This document shows, in pieces, positions 33,095 to 43,328 of a stretch of DNA of 64,000 bases. Each line of letters starts with the position of its first letter. Position 1 is the stretch's first letter. The DNA comes from Gonatopus flavifemur. Its lineage: Eukaryota > Arthropoda > Insecta > Hymenoptera > Dryinidae. The position numbers were made by a program, and so were the translations under genes. The stretch is from assembly GCA_018340375.1 (NCBI GenBank), contig JAFFJZ010000030.1, forward strand, positions 682,001 through 746,000, in the 5' to 3' direction. Under the pieces are notes generated by a model, which was not told the DNA's origin, ran no database searches, and was given only the letters and a program-made list of their open reading frames with translations.

Positions 33095-35178
33095 AGTTCT
33101 AAAAATTTTTTCAATCGCCCGTTTGCCCTCACCAACCCCTTGATGGGGGTTGAATTTGAAAAATTCGGAAAAATTCAAATGTACGTGTATTTCTATGTTT
33201 TTTGGGACGCTTAAAACAGAAATGATAGGGGAAAAGAATTCCAATCCCTCTCTCACCCGCTAGCACCCTCCTACCACCTCCTGATGGGGGTTGAATTTTA
33301 AATTTTCATAAAAAATCCAAATGTATGTTGATTTCTATGTTTTTTGGGATGCTGAACCCAAAAATGATGAGGAAAAAGGATTCCGACCCCTCTCTTACCC
33401 GCTAGCACCCTCCTACCACCCCCTGATCGGGGTTGAATTTTAAACTTTCGTAAAAAATTCCAATGTATGTGGATTTCAATGTTTTTTGGGATGCTTAAAC
33501 CGAAAATGATAACAAAATAGAAATTCAACCCCTCTCTTGCCCGCTAGCTCCCTCCCACCACCCCCTGATGGGGGCTGAATTTGAAACTCACGTAAAAAAT
33601 TTGAATGTATATGTATTTCCATGTTTTCTGGGACGTTTGAATAAGAAATGATAACAATTAACAAATTTCACCACTTTGTTACCCGCTAAGAGTAGAACCA
33701 AATCATGAATGCATCTGATATTTCTATTTCATGGAGTATTGACGTTTACAACATAGGATACTGCACAGAAAAAAAAACATTCTTGTATCAAGACAATATT
33801 GTTTTCGTTATATATGAAACACGGATTGTCTCAGTTCAATGCAATTTGCTTTGAATCAAGAATTTTGTTCTTTCCTGTGTTTGATTCAAAGCAAATTGCA
33901 TTGAACTGAGACAATCCGTGTTTCATATATAACGAAAACAATATTGTCTTGATACAAGGATGTTTTTTTTTCTGTGTGTTTAACGTGTTGAATCAACAAG
34001 TGATTGAATTTGGATCGCCGGTATTTTGAGTATTGAGCCCATGAAAGCTTTGGTTCTTCTGTTTTATCCTGAATCGTTAACGTAATCGTTAGCGTAATTC
34101 GCTGAGAACTGACTTTCATGTGGATTCTACTAGGTTCTTTTGAATGATTGTACAGGAGTGTGAGGAGGTAATCGAGTTAGTGGATATTGTTGATTGCAGT
34201 CGTTTATGGTCTCAGCGTCTCAAAGCACATAGAAATACACATACATCTCAATTTTGTGAGAAAATTTCAAATTCAACCCCCTTCAAGGGGGTAGTAAGGG
34301 GGTACTAGCGGGTAACAGAGGAGTTTAATTTGTTATTTGTTATCATTTTTCATTCAAGCGTCCCAAAAAACATGGAAATACACATAGATTTGAATTTTTC
34401 ACGTGAGTTCCAAATTCAACTCTCGTCCGGGGGTGGTAAGAGGGTGCTAGCGGGTAAAAGAGGGGTTGAATTTGTTATTTGTTATCATTCCTCATTCAAA
34501 CATCCTAGAAAACATGGAAATACATATGCATTCAAATTTTTTTACGTGAGTTTCAAACTCAGCCCTCATCAGGGGGTGATAGGAGGGTGCTAGCGGGTGA
34601 GAGAGAGGTTGGAATTCTTTGTCCTTATCATTTTCGGTTTCAGCATCCCAAAAAACATAGAAATCCACATACATTCGTATTTTTTATGAAAATTCAAAAT
34701 TCAACCCCCATCAGGAGGCGGTAGGAGGGTGCTAGCTGGTGAGAGAGGATGGAATTCATTTTTTCTTATCATTTTTGGTTTCAGCATCCCAAAAAACATA
34801 AAAATCCACATGGATTTGAATTTCTTACGAAAGTTTAAAATTCAAGCTCCATCAGGGGGTGGTGGCAGGGTGCTAGCGGGCAAGAGAGGGGTGGAATTTC
34901 TTATTTGTTATCATTTTCGGTTTGAGCATCCCAAAAAACATAGAAATCCACATACATTTGAATTTTTACGAAAGTTCAAACTTCAACCCCCATCAGGGGG
35001 TGGGAGGAGGGTGCTAGTGGATAAGAGAGGGGTTGGAATTCTTTTTCCTTCTCATTTTTCAGCTCAGCGTCCCAAATAACATAGAAATCCACGTAAATTT
35101 GAATTTTTCCGAATTTTTCAAATTCAACCCCCATCAGGGGGTTGGTGAGGGCAAACGGGCGATTGAAAAAATTTTCCA
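33095..35178. repeat. 141-bp minisatellite in two opposed arrays (large palindrome)
   Basis: Left array units begin at TGATGGGGGTTGAAT (33141, 33282, 33424, 33566). Right array units carry the complement ATCAGGGGGT (for example 34567, 34710, 34850, 34991, 35132). The outer 110 bp at 33095-33205 and 35065-35178 are near-perfect complements. The left array has about 4 units and the right about 7, so they have drifted apart in copy number. Confidence 0.9.
33764..33976. mobile_element. Near-perfect hairpin MITE between the opposed arrays
   Basis: An arm of about 95 bp starting CACAGAAAAAAAAACATTC returns as reverse complement ending TGTTTTTTTTTCTGTG, with a ~20-bp loop. Almost no mismatches suggest a young insertion. 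Confidence 0.8.
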
Positions 35179-35489
35179 TGGTCATATTCGGTTTCAGCGA
35201 CCCCAAAAACGTAGGGATAGTGGGGTCTACCCTCTGGTTCATGACAATTTTTTGTGTGTGCCTGTGTTATTCAATGAATAAGGCTTTTTTTCATTGTTTA
35301 TTCATTTAAATCACAATTTGTAAAACGATTGACAATGTATACGTGATGCCGAATACTTCCTAAGTCCTTATCTAAATCAAATTGAAAAAAAAAACTGGGG
35401 GAAAAAGCGTTATATTGTCTCTGGTTAACTGGAAACTTAAAACACATTGAGGTGGATATTATAATAGCCACCATGCCGCAAAGGGTTAA

Positions 35490-36220
35490 TTAAGAAAGAA
35501 CAAGAAAACATAAGAAAAATGGATCAACCATTGCTTGACTTTGAATCAATTAAATTGATTTGTCAAATGGAAATTACCTCCATTGAGAATTTAATTTAAT
35601 TGTTTGTTGCAAAAAAATTTCAATTAAGAATTTAATTTAATTTTTAATTGAGAAAAATTTCAATTGAAAATTAAATTTTTATTGTTCGTTGAACGTCAAT
35701 TCAAATGAGTTTATTTGAATGACTTCCAACCCTGCTGTAAACTGGACTTTTTTCTAACAAAACAATATTTTTATTTGACCAAATATATACATAATGATTT
35801 TTTTCAAAATAGATATGCTGCAAGACCTATCCCCTTAGGGTGAATCAAACTAATCCTTGAAAATTTTGCCATCAGGTAATCATTTATTCAATAATCAACA
35901 TATTTCCAATAATAATCCTCAATCACGATACAATACATACTTTTTATTCCAACGAATAATTTCAATTTAAATAATCCTTTGGCATAGAAGGAAACTCTTC
36001 ATATAAATTATAGAACTTTCCATTATGCAAATAACTCAGATAATTAAAATTTTCAATTAGTAATGACCTATAAATATATGTTCCATTTGAAAAAATAGTG
36101 CTAGATATTTAATCTAAGTGCTATCCATAGTGCTAAGTGCTGTACTTGAAAATTCAGGGCTAGAAATGTTCTCATAGTGCTAAATCTAGCAACCGTGTTG
36201 CTGTTCTGGCAACACTGATC
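35490..36220. other. AT-rich unassigned sequence
   Basis: It contains repeated AATTTAATTTAATT words near 35580-35660 and no gene that I can see. Confidence 0.4.
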
Positions 36221-36640
36221 CGATCGCTCAACCTCCTCGTGGTGCACATTGGGTAACTCTAATGGCGACGGTAATCCTCAGAAGCTGAAAAAAAACACTG
36301 GAGAGTTAAATGCCGTTTTACACAGAAAGCAATACAAGTGTTTCATAAAACTCATTTTTTATCGATTAGAGCGCCATCTGTGCGGAATTTGGAAAAATAA
36401 TTCAGACAAAAGTTTCTTGTTTTTCAACGTCAAATCTGAATCTGCAGTCAAAAATAGGGGATTTCATTGAAGAAACAAAAGTTGACCTCTGAATGACCTT
36501 GAAGTTGAGATCCGAGGCGAAAGTCAAGGTCACCATCAGATATCCCCCTCGGAATCCCACAACTTTTGTTCGAAACATTTTCCTCCAAAACTCCTCGTTT
36601 TTGAGTTATTCCGGTATAAAAATTAAAATTAGACACCCTG
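36221..36640. mobile_element. Remnant of a DD41D-type element end
   Basis: The first 50 bp match the region after the transposase at 16509-16558 (GGTGCACATTGGGTAAC). The right side ends AGACACCCTG, like the CACCCTG terminus at 17256. A GTCAAGGTCACCATC block resembles the inverted repeats at 38677-40710. No coding part survives. Confidence 0.55.
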
Positions 36641-36749
36641 CCCTAACAGCACAATGTGTCTCTGGGACGTTTTCTGAACGTTCAGAAAAGCTCTCCTACG
36701 TTCTATAAACCTTTCATAAACGTTCCAGTCGCACGTTGTGCTGTCCGGG
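36641..36749. mobile_element. 109-bp CCC...GGG MITE, TG duplication
   Basis: CCCTAACAGCACAATGTG and CGCACGTTGTGCTGTCCGGG are inverted ends, with TG at 36639-36640 and 36750-36751. It has inserted exactly in the CCCTG/TA terminus of the DD41D remnant. Confidence 0.75.
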
Positions 36750-36764
36750 TGTATACCAGAGATG

Positions 36765-36890
36765 AAAGAGATCCTTAAGTGGATACCAGCGTTTGTCTCG
36801 GACCTTTCTTTCTATCGTATAGGTTAGTCCTCTTCTAACCAATGTGCTCTGATGGTAACGCTGGTATCCTCTTAAGAGCAATCTGTCCTG
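36765..36890. repeat. Short palindromic repeat
   Basis: CTTAAGTGGATACCAGCGTT and AACGCTGGTATCCTCTTAAG face each other about 80 bp apart. A related single end, AAGGGGATACCAGCG, occurs near 47066. Confidence 0.6.
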
Positions 36891-37382
36891 ATTTCTACAA
36901 TGAAATATACTTTTTTCTAGAGAATTCGGTAACAGATATTTTGACAAATCAAATTAGCTTCTGAAAATGATTTTTTTAGATTTGAGACTACGTAGATGCA
37001 AAAACGGACGTGATGTGGTTGCGCGCGCATCGTCTCGCTACCGTGTACATTCTTGTACAGAGAATGGTGTTGTATGTCTCATTTGTCTTTGGAGTCTCGG
37101 TATATACACAGTGCTGTTCTAGTCCAATTAGGAATTATGACGGATGACTTCGTCAAAAACCTAATGGGAGGGTGTCAGTTCTCCTAATTTATTTCTCCTA
37201 ATCCGGAATTCCTAAAAAAATGAATTCCTAATGACACTCGACTCCTAAACTTTCCTTTCCTAATTTATTTCTCCTAATCTGGAATTCCTAAAAACCATGA
37301 ATTCCCAATGACGCACGATTTGTTCCTCTATTCACTTATTACAAGCTTCACTTTTGTCGCAATAGTCTGTCTCTTCTTTCAG

Positions 37383-38189
37383 TTGTTTACTTGTTCCGCA
37401 TTACCTTTCGTGTATGCACTTCTTGATTCTAAGCAAGAAGCCTCCTATTCGGAAGTTTTTGAGGTGGTTCTTCAAGCAGCAAAAAATTATAATTTAGATG
37501 TCACTCTGCCACGTCGTGTAATGGTCGATTTCGAACTCGCAATTATTAATTCTGTGCAAAAAATTATTGGAAACACAGTGGTTCGAGCTTGTTTATTTCA
37601 TTTGAATCAAAATTTTCATCGGCGTATTCAAGCAGAAGGTTTGCAAAAGAAGTACAATAACCCTGAAGACCGCGAATTGAAGATTGCTGCCCATATGATA
37701 TGTGCTTCAGCTTTTGTGCCACCTGAAACCGTTGAATCACACTTCGAAACGGTTTTGGATGATATACTTGATGATTTGATGCCAGTGGCGAAGTATTTTG
37801 AAGCAACTTACATCCGTGGAAGGAGAGCACGGGGTAGGAGAAAAGCGACAACCCCGCGATACCCAATATCAATATGGAACCAATACGAAACAGTTCTTCA
37901 ACGCCTTCAAACCACCAACATGTCTGAAGGGTGGCACAATCGTTTCCAAATTGTTGTGGGTCGTTCTCATCCCAGTATCTATACTTCTTTCAGAGAAATG
38001 ATCAACGAACAAGCTGACACTGAGTCAATGTTACAACAACTTGACTTGAGACAAACAATTAGGAAAGTTCGTAATCCCAAACAAAAAAGGGCTGCTGACA
38101 GAATTTTCAATATAGTTTCGAAATATAATGAATATGAGACCGATATTGTGACATATTTGAAATCCGTGGGTTATAATCTAGAATTGTAA
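37383..38189 (+). CDS. MULE (Mutator-like) transposase, C-terminal exon
   Basis: After TTCTTTCAG the frame reads LFTCSALPFVYALLDSKQEA, then PRRVMVDFELAIINSVQ with the acidic residues typical of the MULE core, RACLFHLNQNFHRRIQ, MSEGWHNRFQIVVGRSHPSIY and a helical tail ending VGYNLEL. The stop is at 38187-38189. This order (DSK, DFE, C-x-FH-x-N, EGWHNR) matches MULE-domain proteins that usually carry an N-terminal FLYWCH finger. That finger and the first catalytic region are not in the visible exon. The frame is undamaged, so it may be a host-used copy or part of a split element. AATAAA follows at 38214. Confidence 0.75.
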   Translation: MFTCSALPFVYALLDSKQEASYSEVFEVVLQAAKNYNLDVTLPRRVMVDFELAIINSVQKIIGNTVVRACLFHLNQNFHRRIQAEGLQKKYNNPEDRELKIAAHMICASAFVPPETVESHFETVLDDILDDLMPVAKYFEATYIRGRRARGRRKATTPRYPISIWNQYETVLQRLQTTNMSEGWHNRFQIVVGRSHPSIYTSFREMINEQADTESMLQQLDLRQTIRKVRNPKQKRAADRIFNIVSKYNEYETDIVTYLKSVGYNLEL

Positions 38190-38213
38190 TCTTATAGTAC
38201 TGACAATCTTGAG

Positions 38214-38219
38214 CAATAA
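38214..38219 (+). promoter_or_regulatory. Polyadenylation signal after the MULE exon
   Basis: AATAAA lies 25 bp after the stop codon of the MULE-domain exon, as expected for a terminal exon. Confidence 0.45.
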
Positions 38220-38676
38220 AAATAATTTAGAACAATTGTATATTGGAAATAATTTTTTGTAGGAAATTATGTTTTAGAACTCACATTATTTTTGGACTGT
38301 TCGTTTTAGGAGAGTTAACTATTGGGAGAAAAGGATTGGGAGATCTGACCTACAATCAACCTAATAAAACAACGGGAATCCAACGAATTCTCAGATATCT
38401 TCGGACGTAAGTATATTTGTTTTTATAATATTATATTCTCTTGCATATATTAGGTCGATTTTCTTCGCAAACAGGAGAGAAATAATCGAAGACGCCATAT
38501 CGGCCGTGTTTGTTAGGTTGAAAACTTCGTGTTATAAGCATCATGAAGATGGATATTTACAGGAAATTGAATTTTCGTTTGAAATACATAACGGATGGTT
38601 AAAAAAAATGAATTCATCCCAAGCATGCGTTATTTTTCATATTTTTTTGAGATAACATTGTGTGTATATATATATA

Positions 38677-40710
38677 CAGGGCGTCCCATTTGAAACAGGA
38701 CAGCTGAATAACTCTTCAGGGGATGGAGGGGGAAAAAATTGTTCAGATAAAAGTTGTAGGGTTCGAAGGGGGCCATAAGATGGTGACCTTGAATTTGACC
38801 TTGAGGTCAATTTTGAGCATAATTGATGGTCAAAGTATGTTTTTTCAAATGAAAAACTCTACGTTCGACCTCAGAAATGGAAAGAGCGGAAAATTTTACG
38901 TCCGAATATGTGAACATATCAGGTCATTTAGAGGTCATTTGAAGGTCAAAAAACCATTTTCTATGGATTTTCACGGAAAAGCCTCAAACGAGTTGTTTCT
39001 CTGACCAAAGTTATTAAAGTTCAAGTGAAACCCCACGTTTCGACCTTGAATTGAAAGTAAACAGAACTAACCTTCAGAGTTCATTCTTCATATCAGTACG
39101 AAAATGATCATTAAGAAGTTCTCATCGTTTACGGTGTAAGTGCGGGTTCAAAATGGTTTATTCACCTAACGAATGTGTTGATATTTTAATGATCTTGGGT
39201 GAGTGTCACGGAGTGTATCAAAGAGCGTCACGATTGTACAGAGAGCGGTTTGGAGATCGGCAGCATCATCCTTTTCCAGAAGTCATTCGCCAAGTTGAAA
39301 GAAATTGTCGACAAGGAAGGATTGGTCAACGCCGAAACAATCAAGGTTTCAATTTTAACGACCCTCGATGCGTTGCTGTTTTAGCAATAATACACATGAA
39401 TCCTCATGTTAGTTTACGTGATATTGAACGCGATTTGGGTATTCCACGCAGTACGGCACACAGAATTCTACAAGCTGCTCAATATCATCCGTACCGCATC
39501 ACACTGACCCAAGAATTATCACAACAAGATATGCAGAATCGGGTTAACTTTTGCCATTGGGCTTCACAGAGGTTGAACGAAGCGCCCGATTTCTTTCGAT
39601 ATGTTCTTTCCAGTGATGAATCAACGTTTCAAAGTACTGGCTTGTTAAGTCGTCACAATAGCCACTATTGGTCAGCGCAAAACCCGCACTGGACTCAACA
39701 AGTTGATCATCAGCATCGGTGGAGTATAAATGTTTGGTGTAGAATTCTAGACAATCAAGTTATTGGGCCGTATTTTTTTTATGGAACTGTTAACGGTCCT
39801 AATTATCTACAGTTTTTACAGAATGAATTACCAGTTCTCATGGAAGATGTGACATTAGCAACTAGGCAGAGGATGTGGTATCAGCAAGACGGTGCACCAC
39901 CACACTTTGCTCGATGTGTGAAGGATTATCTAAATATCCTTTTCCCCAATCGTTGGATTGGTCGAAGTGGATTTGTACTGTGGCCGGCAAGATCTCCTGA
40001 TCTCACCCCTCTAGATTTTTATTTGTGGGGTTACGTAAAAAATGTCCTTTATACCAACCGACCAACAACACCTGTGGATCTACAACAACGCATCAGATAC
40101 GCAATTGCGAATATTCGTGCAGAAGTTTTTCAGTCTGTTCTTGGAAACTTTCGACGCCGGCTGGAGTTATGTATTGAAGTAAATGGCGGTCAATTCGAAC
40201 ATCTCCTGCAATAAGTGTGTCTTACCCGTCAACGGATTTGTGCCATCTGTAATTATGAAACGACGAACTGGAAAAATAAATAATTTTTTAATTATTGTTC
40301 CAAATTTGGCATTCATTATCGTTCTCGAGGTCGAATCCAAGGTCGAAACGTGGGGTTTCACTTTAACTTTGATAACTTTGGTCAGAGAAACAACTCGTTT
40401 GAGGCTTTTCCGTGAAAATCCATAGAAAATGGTTTTTTGACCTTCAAATGACCTCTAAATGACCTGATATGTTAACATATTCGGACGTAAAATTTTCCGC
40501 TCTTTCCATTCCTGAGGTCGAACGTAGGGTTTTCCATTTGAAAAAACATACTTTGAACATCAATTATGCTCAAAATTGACCTCAAGGTCAAATTCAAGGT
40601 CACCATCTCATGGCCCCCTTCGAACCCTACAACTTTTATCTGAACAATTTTTTTCCCCCTCCATTCCCTGAAGAGTTATTCAGCTGTCCTGTTTCAAATG
40701 GGACGCCCTG
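38677..40710 (+). mobile_element. Apparently intact DD41D-type Tc1/mariner-like element with ~375-bp inverted repeats
   Basis: The element starts CAGGGCGTCCCATTTG at 38677 and ends with its complement at 40710, inside TATATA runs that supply the TA flanks. The inverted repeats cover roughly 38677-39050 and 40330-40710 with few mismatches and contain several GACCTTGA-type words. One undamaged transposase lies between. Of the three DD41D copies with coding sequence in the window, only this one has no stops. Confidence 0.92.
39153..40214 (+). CDS. DD41D-type Tc1/mariner superfamily transposase, intact
   Basis: This single-exon, 353-residue protein has an N-terminal helix-turn-helix pair (VDILMILGECHGVYQRASRL; SLRDIERDLGIPRSTAHRIL) and a DDD core: VLSSDESTFQ near residue 154, WYQQDGAPPHFAR near residue 247, and ARSPDLTPLDFYLWG near residue 289. 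Counting from the second Asp to the Asp of PLDFYLWG leaves 41 residues, the DD41D spacing; the SPD just before it would give 36. The ATG is 14 codons upstream of the first helix and fits both decayed relatives, which start the same way. With matching long inverted repeats and a TA target, the copy could be autonomous. Activity is inferred from intactness only. Confidence 0.92.
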   Translation: MVYSPNECVDILMILGECHGVYQRASRLYRERFGDRQHHPFPEVIRQVERNCRQGRIGQRRNNQGFNFNDPRCVAVLAIIHMNPHVSLRDIERDLGIPRSTAHRILQAAQYHPYRITLTQELSQQDMQNRVNFCHWASQRLNEAPDFFRYVLSSDESTFQSTGLLSRHNSHYWSAQNPHWTQQVDHQHRWSINVWCRILDNQVIGPYFFYGTVNGPNYLQFLQNELPVLMEDVTLATRQRMWYQQDGAPPHFARCVKDYLNILFPNRWIGRSGFVLWPARSPDLTPLDFYLWGYVKNVLYTNRPTTPVDLQQRIRYAIANIRAEVFQSVLGNFRRRLELCIEVNGGQFEHLLQ

Positions 40711-41313
40711 TATATATATTCGAAATATCTCGAACCACGTGCGTATTTTTCTAACACAACAAGTATGTCGGAATGTATTGAATAGTCTTTATGTAAATTA
40801 ATGTTGTTTTCTTCTGTTAAAATCATTTTCAAAACCAATTTTAGCATTTTAAATATACTTCAGGAATCAGAATCATATTACCATGGTACGTTTTTTTCAT
40901 CAAATTATTTATCATACTTCATTTTTATCAATTCCATAACATGTTACATCCAGATGAATAATGAACGTCAAGACAATACTCAATTGCTAACTAAACACAT
41001 TTTATTCCATTACACACATACAATTCCATTAGTGAATCAAAACATTGAACAGAATTAATGTGATAGAAAGGAATGGTAATATTGAATCAATGAAACGTTC
41101 ATTCAACAGGAATGAATTTTTTTTCACACCATTGTTCTACTGGTGAATTGCGATTGAATACAATACAATGTGTTGATTCATTGACGGGATTTCCAAGATG
41201 TTTTTGAGACACGGAAGATGATTATGTGCATAACTCTGTATTGTTATTATCACGTTCGCGAATTCTAAAATTGAGCAATTTCCTTAACTCCATGTACATA
41301 AATATAAAAATAA

Positions 41314-41344
<31 letters not shown>

Positions 41345-41683
41345 TCTATAACCCAACCATACCAAATAAGATCATTGCCTCAATGATAATTGAATTGCAT
41401 CGAATGAACGTGGATTCAGTCGAAGAAACGGTGATATTGAATCAATGAAATATCAATTCAATTTGAATAAATATTTTTTTCACGTCAAGACTACGACTAT
41501 TCATGAGGTCTTTGAGGAGTCTTGATAAATTCAAATGAATAATTTGTGCTGGCTGGGAATCTATCCGCTTCAAACATAAGGCAAAATGGGAACTTTATGT
41601 TTTTAATAAATTTGAACTGAGAAACAGCGGAAGTGTTGTATAATTTGTTCACGTCTTCTCTCACCGTTTGTACTGAAAAAAGG
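40711..41683. other. AT-rich unassigned sequence
   Basis: It holds an (AT)n run near 41330-41345 preceded by ATAAATATAA repeats. Two similar words (GTGATATTGAATCAATGAAAT and a variant) occur near 41070 and 41430. No gene was recognised. Confidence 0.4.
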
Positions 41684-43310
41684 TAATAAAATCACGGAGG
41701 ATGTTATCGGGCAATTATCAGATGATCAAATGAAAGAAATGATCCCATTGATCGGACCACGGATACAGTTTATTACCAAATGGAAAAAACTGAGTCTTCT
41801 GTCCATTAATCAAAGCGACGCTGGCAGTTCTGGAAATTCATCCAATGTTAGTATTCAATTTTTCATAATGATGGAAAATTATTCAGGCCAAAGTTAGAGT
41901 TTTGAGAAATATTCTTCCATTGATGTAATAAAGAATGATATCATCTTAGTAGCAGTATCTTAGTCATATCAGTCGTATATTTTCAATCCAAGTTTCTCAA
42001 AAATGTGAAATGTATTCAAAATTACGTACCTATTTGGAAGATGATGCATTTATATAAAAAAAAAATCAATTCTCATATAGGAAGAACAGCTTGATAAATG
42101 TAACGATGGACCATCACCCAAGTAGAAATGCTCTAGTTATTGACGAGTTTTGTAACGCTCAACTAGCCAGATACTAGACACTGGCAAGTACCTCACCAGA
42201 ATCCTACGAGGCACTTGCAAGCGTCTAGTTTTTGGCCAGTTCAGCGTTACAAAACTCGTCAATCACTAGAGCATTTCTACTAGGGCATCCGTGGAAGAAA
42301 ATTTGCCTGTGCAAGGATCAAAAAGCCAAACTATGTTACCGTTCAATCACAAACAGTTTCCAAAAATATCAGAAATCCTCTCGGAGACAACCCCCGGCGA
42401 GCGAATATCGCTTGCATATGAGAAGAAACCTCAATTTACAGACAAGATGAGGGAGATAGTTGTTGACATCATAGCTGCTGAGGTATTGAATTCCAGGGAA
42501 AAGTGAGAAAAAAACAAGTTATTCAGATTCTCTTCATACCAATGGTGATGAATATGGAGAATTCCAGTTTAACTACGTATTTTTCTTATAATTGCAGGCC
42601 CGGTAATCACACTTTCGAGCATATTGCCAAGGATGTAATATCAACGTTCCCTACGGAAACCATATCTACGTATTATGTTCCACCAATTCTACAACGGCAT
42701 TCCGAAAACAGCAAATCCATTCCCGCTCGAGGCAAATTAGTCAATAAATTCCGCGATAAATTTACTCTAATCAGAAAATTAGAGAAAGAAGATGATGAAG
42801 AGATGAAAGATGAGGAAGAACAAGATGCAGACTAGATTAAAAATAGCATATTGTGGTTATCAAGTAATCGTTCTCCTTGGGGTAAGGAAATTCAAAACAA
42901 TCCTGCTAATGAAATTGGTCCAATCTTTGACAAGTGACCTGTTTTATCAGATCCTCGAGGACATGAATTGGTCCGCATAGATTTCATGAAATCAGCCTAC
43001 ACCACGCAAGAAGTTACTGTACGGAAATGAGATTATTTTTTTAATCAAATTCTACAGCTATGTACACCCAATGAAAGGGATGAAGTTGCCCAGTCACTTC
43101 GGGAATTATTGAACTTGGAGGATATAACAAACGGTGAAGACATTGAAAATTCTTCAAATTTCTGACTCAATTTATCTTCATTATCATATGTATCGAATTT
43201 TATTTTCTTGCAGAATGGCAATCCAATTAAATTTATTGGCTCATTTGATTCCATTGAGAGAAGTACGCCGAGGAAGGAAAGGTGAAAAATGATGGAAACC
43301 ATCATTCATT
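41684..43310 (+). pseudogene. SAM-like gene copy 3, N-terminal half, broken
   Basis: Visible exons are ~41684-41848 (ITEDVIGQLSDDQMKEMIPL, then IGPRIQFITKWKK, a SAM-like helix bundle; donor GTTAGT), 42082-42500 with a MITE inside, and 42598-43026. The second reads EEQLDKCNDGPS, then after the MITE SVEENLPVQGSKS and ISEILSETTPGERISLAYEK. The third starts KPGNHTFEHIAKDVISTFPT and has YYVPP, GKLVNKFRDK and WLSSNRSPW. The last frame continues past a TAG at 42833 and a TGA at about 42931, where the family pattern expects Trp (FDK-W-PVLSDPRGHELVRIDF). Short exon-like stretches follow at 43053 and 43213 before element C. It supplies the N-terminal region missing from copies 1 and 2. Confidence 0.6.
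42117..42285. mobile_element. 169-bp CCC...GGG MITE in an exon of SAM-like copy 3
   Basis: CCCAAGTAGAAATGCTCTAG at the left faces CTAGAGCATTTCTACTAGGG at the right, with long complementary arms (GACGAGTTTTGTAACGCT). CA flanks it at 42115-42116 and 42286-42287. Removing it with one CA rejoins CCATCATCCGTGG in frame; with it, TAG follows five bases after the left end. Confidence 0.88.
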
Positions 43311-43328
43311 GATACGGAAACTAGTGTA

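Larger units (their letters stand above)
29057..35485 (-). mobile_element. piggyBac element, 6.4 kb, enlarged by minisatellites
   Basis: CCCTTTGCGGCAT at 29057 and ATGCCGCAAAGGG ending at 35485 are exact inverted termini, flanked by TTAA at 29053-29056 and 35486-35489, the piggyBac target. Inside are a 120-bp minisatellite, the transposase on the minus strand (itself split by a MITE) and a large inverted array of a 141-bp minisatellite around a hairpin. Most piggyBac elements are 2-3 kb, so more than half of this one is tandem repeat. Confidence 0.9.
37173..38349 (+). mobile_element. Short MULE-type element (ends tentative)
   Basis: GTCAGTTCTCCTAATTTATT at the left and the reverse complement of the right side (GTCAGATCTCCCAATCC) share about 30 bp with the pattern TCTCC[TC]AAT twice. 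They surround one transposase exon. An almost 100-bp direct duplication (CTCCTAATTTATTTCTCCTA) lies near 37180-37310. I did not find a clear 9-bp target duplication, so the boundaries are inferred. Confidence 0.45.

Noticed and set aside
33298..35281. Frames with repeated GGGGRVLAGKRGVEF-like peptides
   Set aside because: They are translations of the 141-bp minisatellite arrays inside the piggyBac element.
41320..41345. (AT)n run as a regulatory or origin signal
   Set aside because: Simple dinucleotide repeats are common in this AT-rich window, and nothing around it supports a function.
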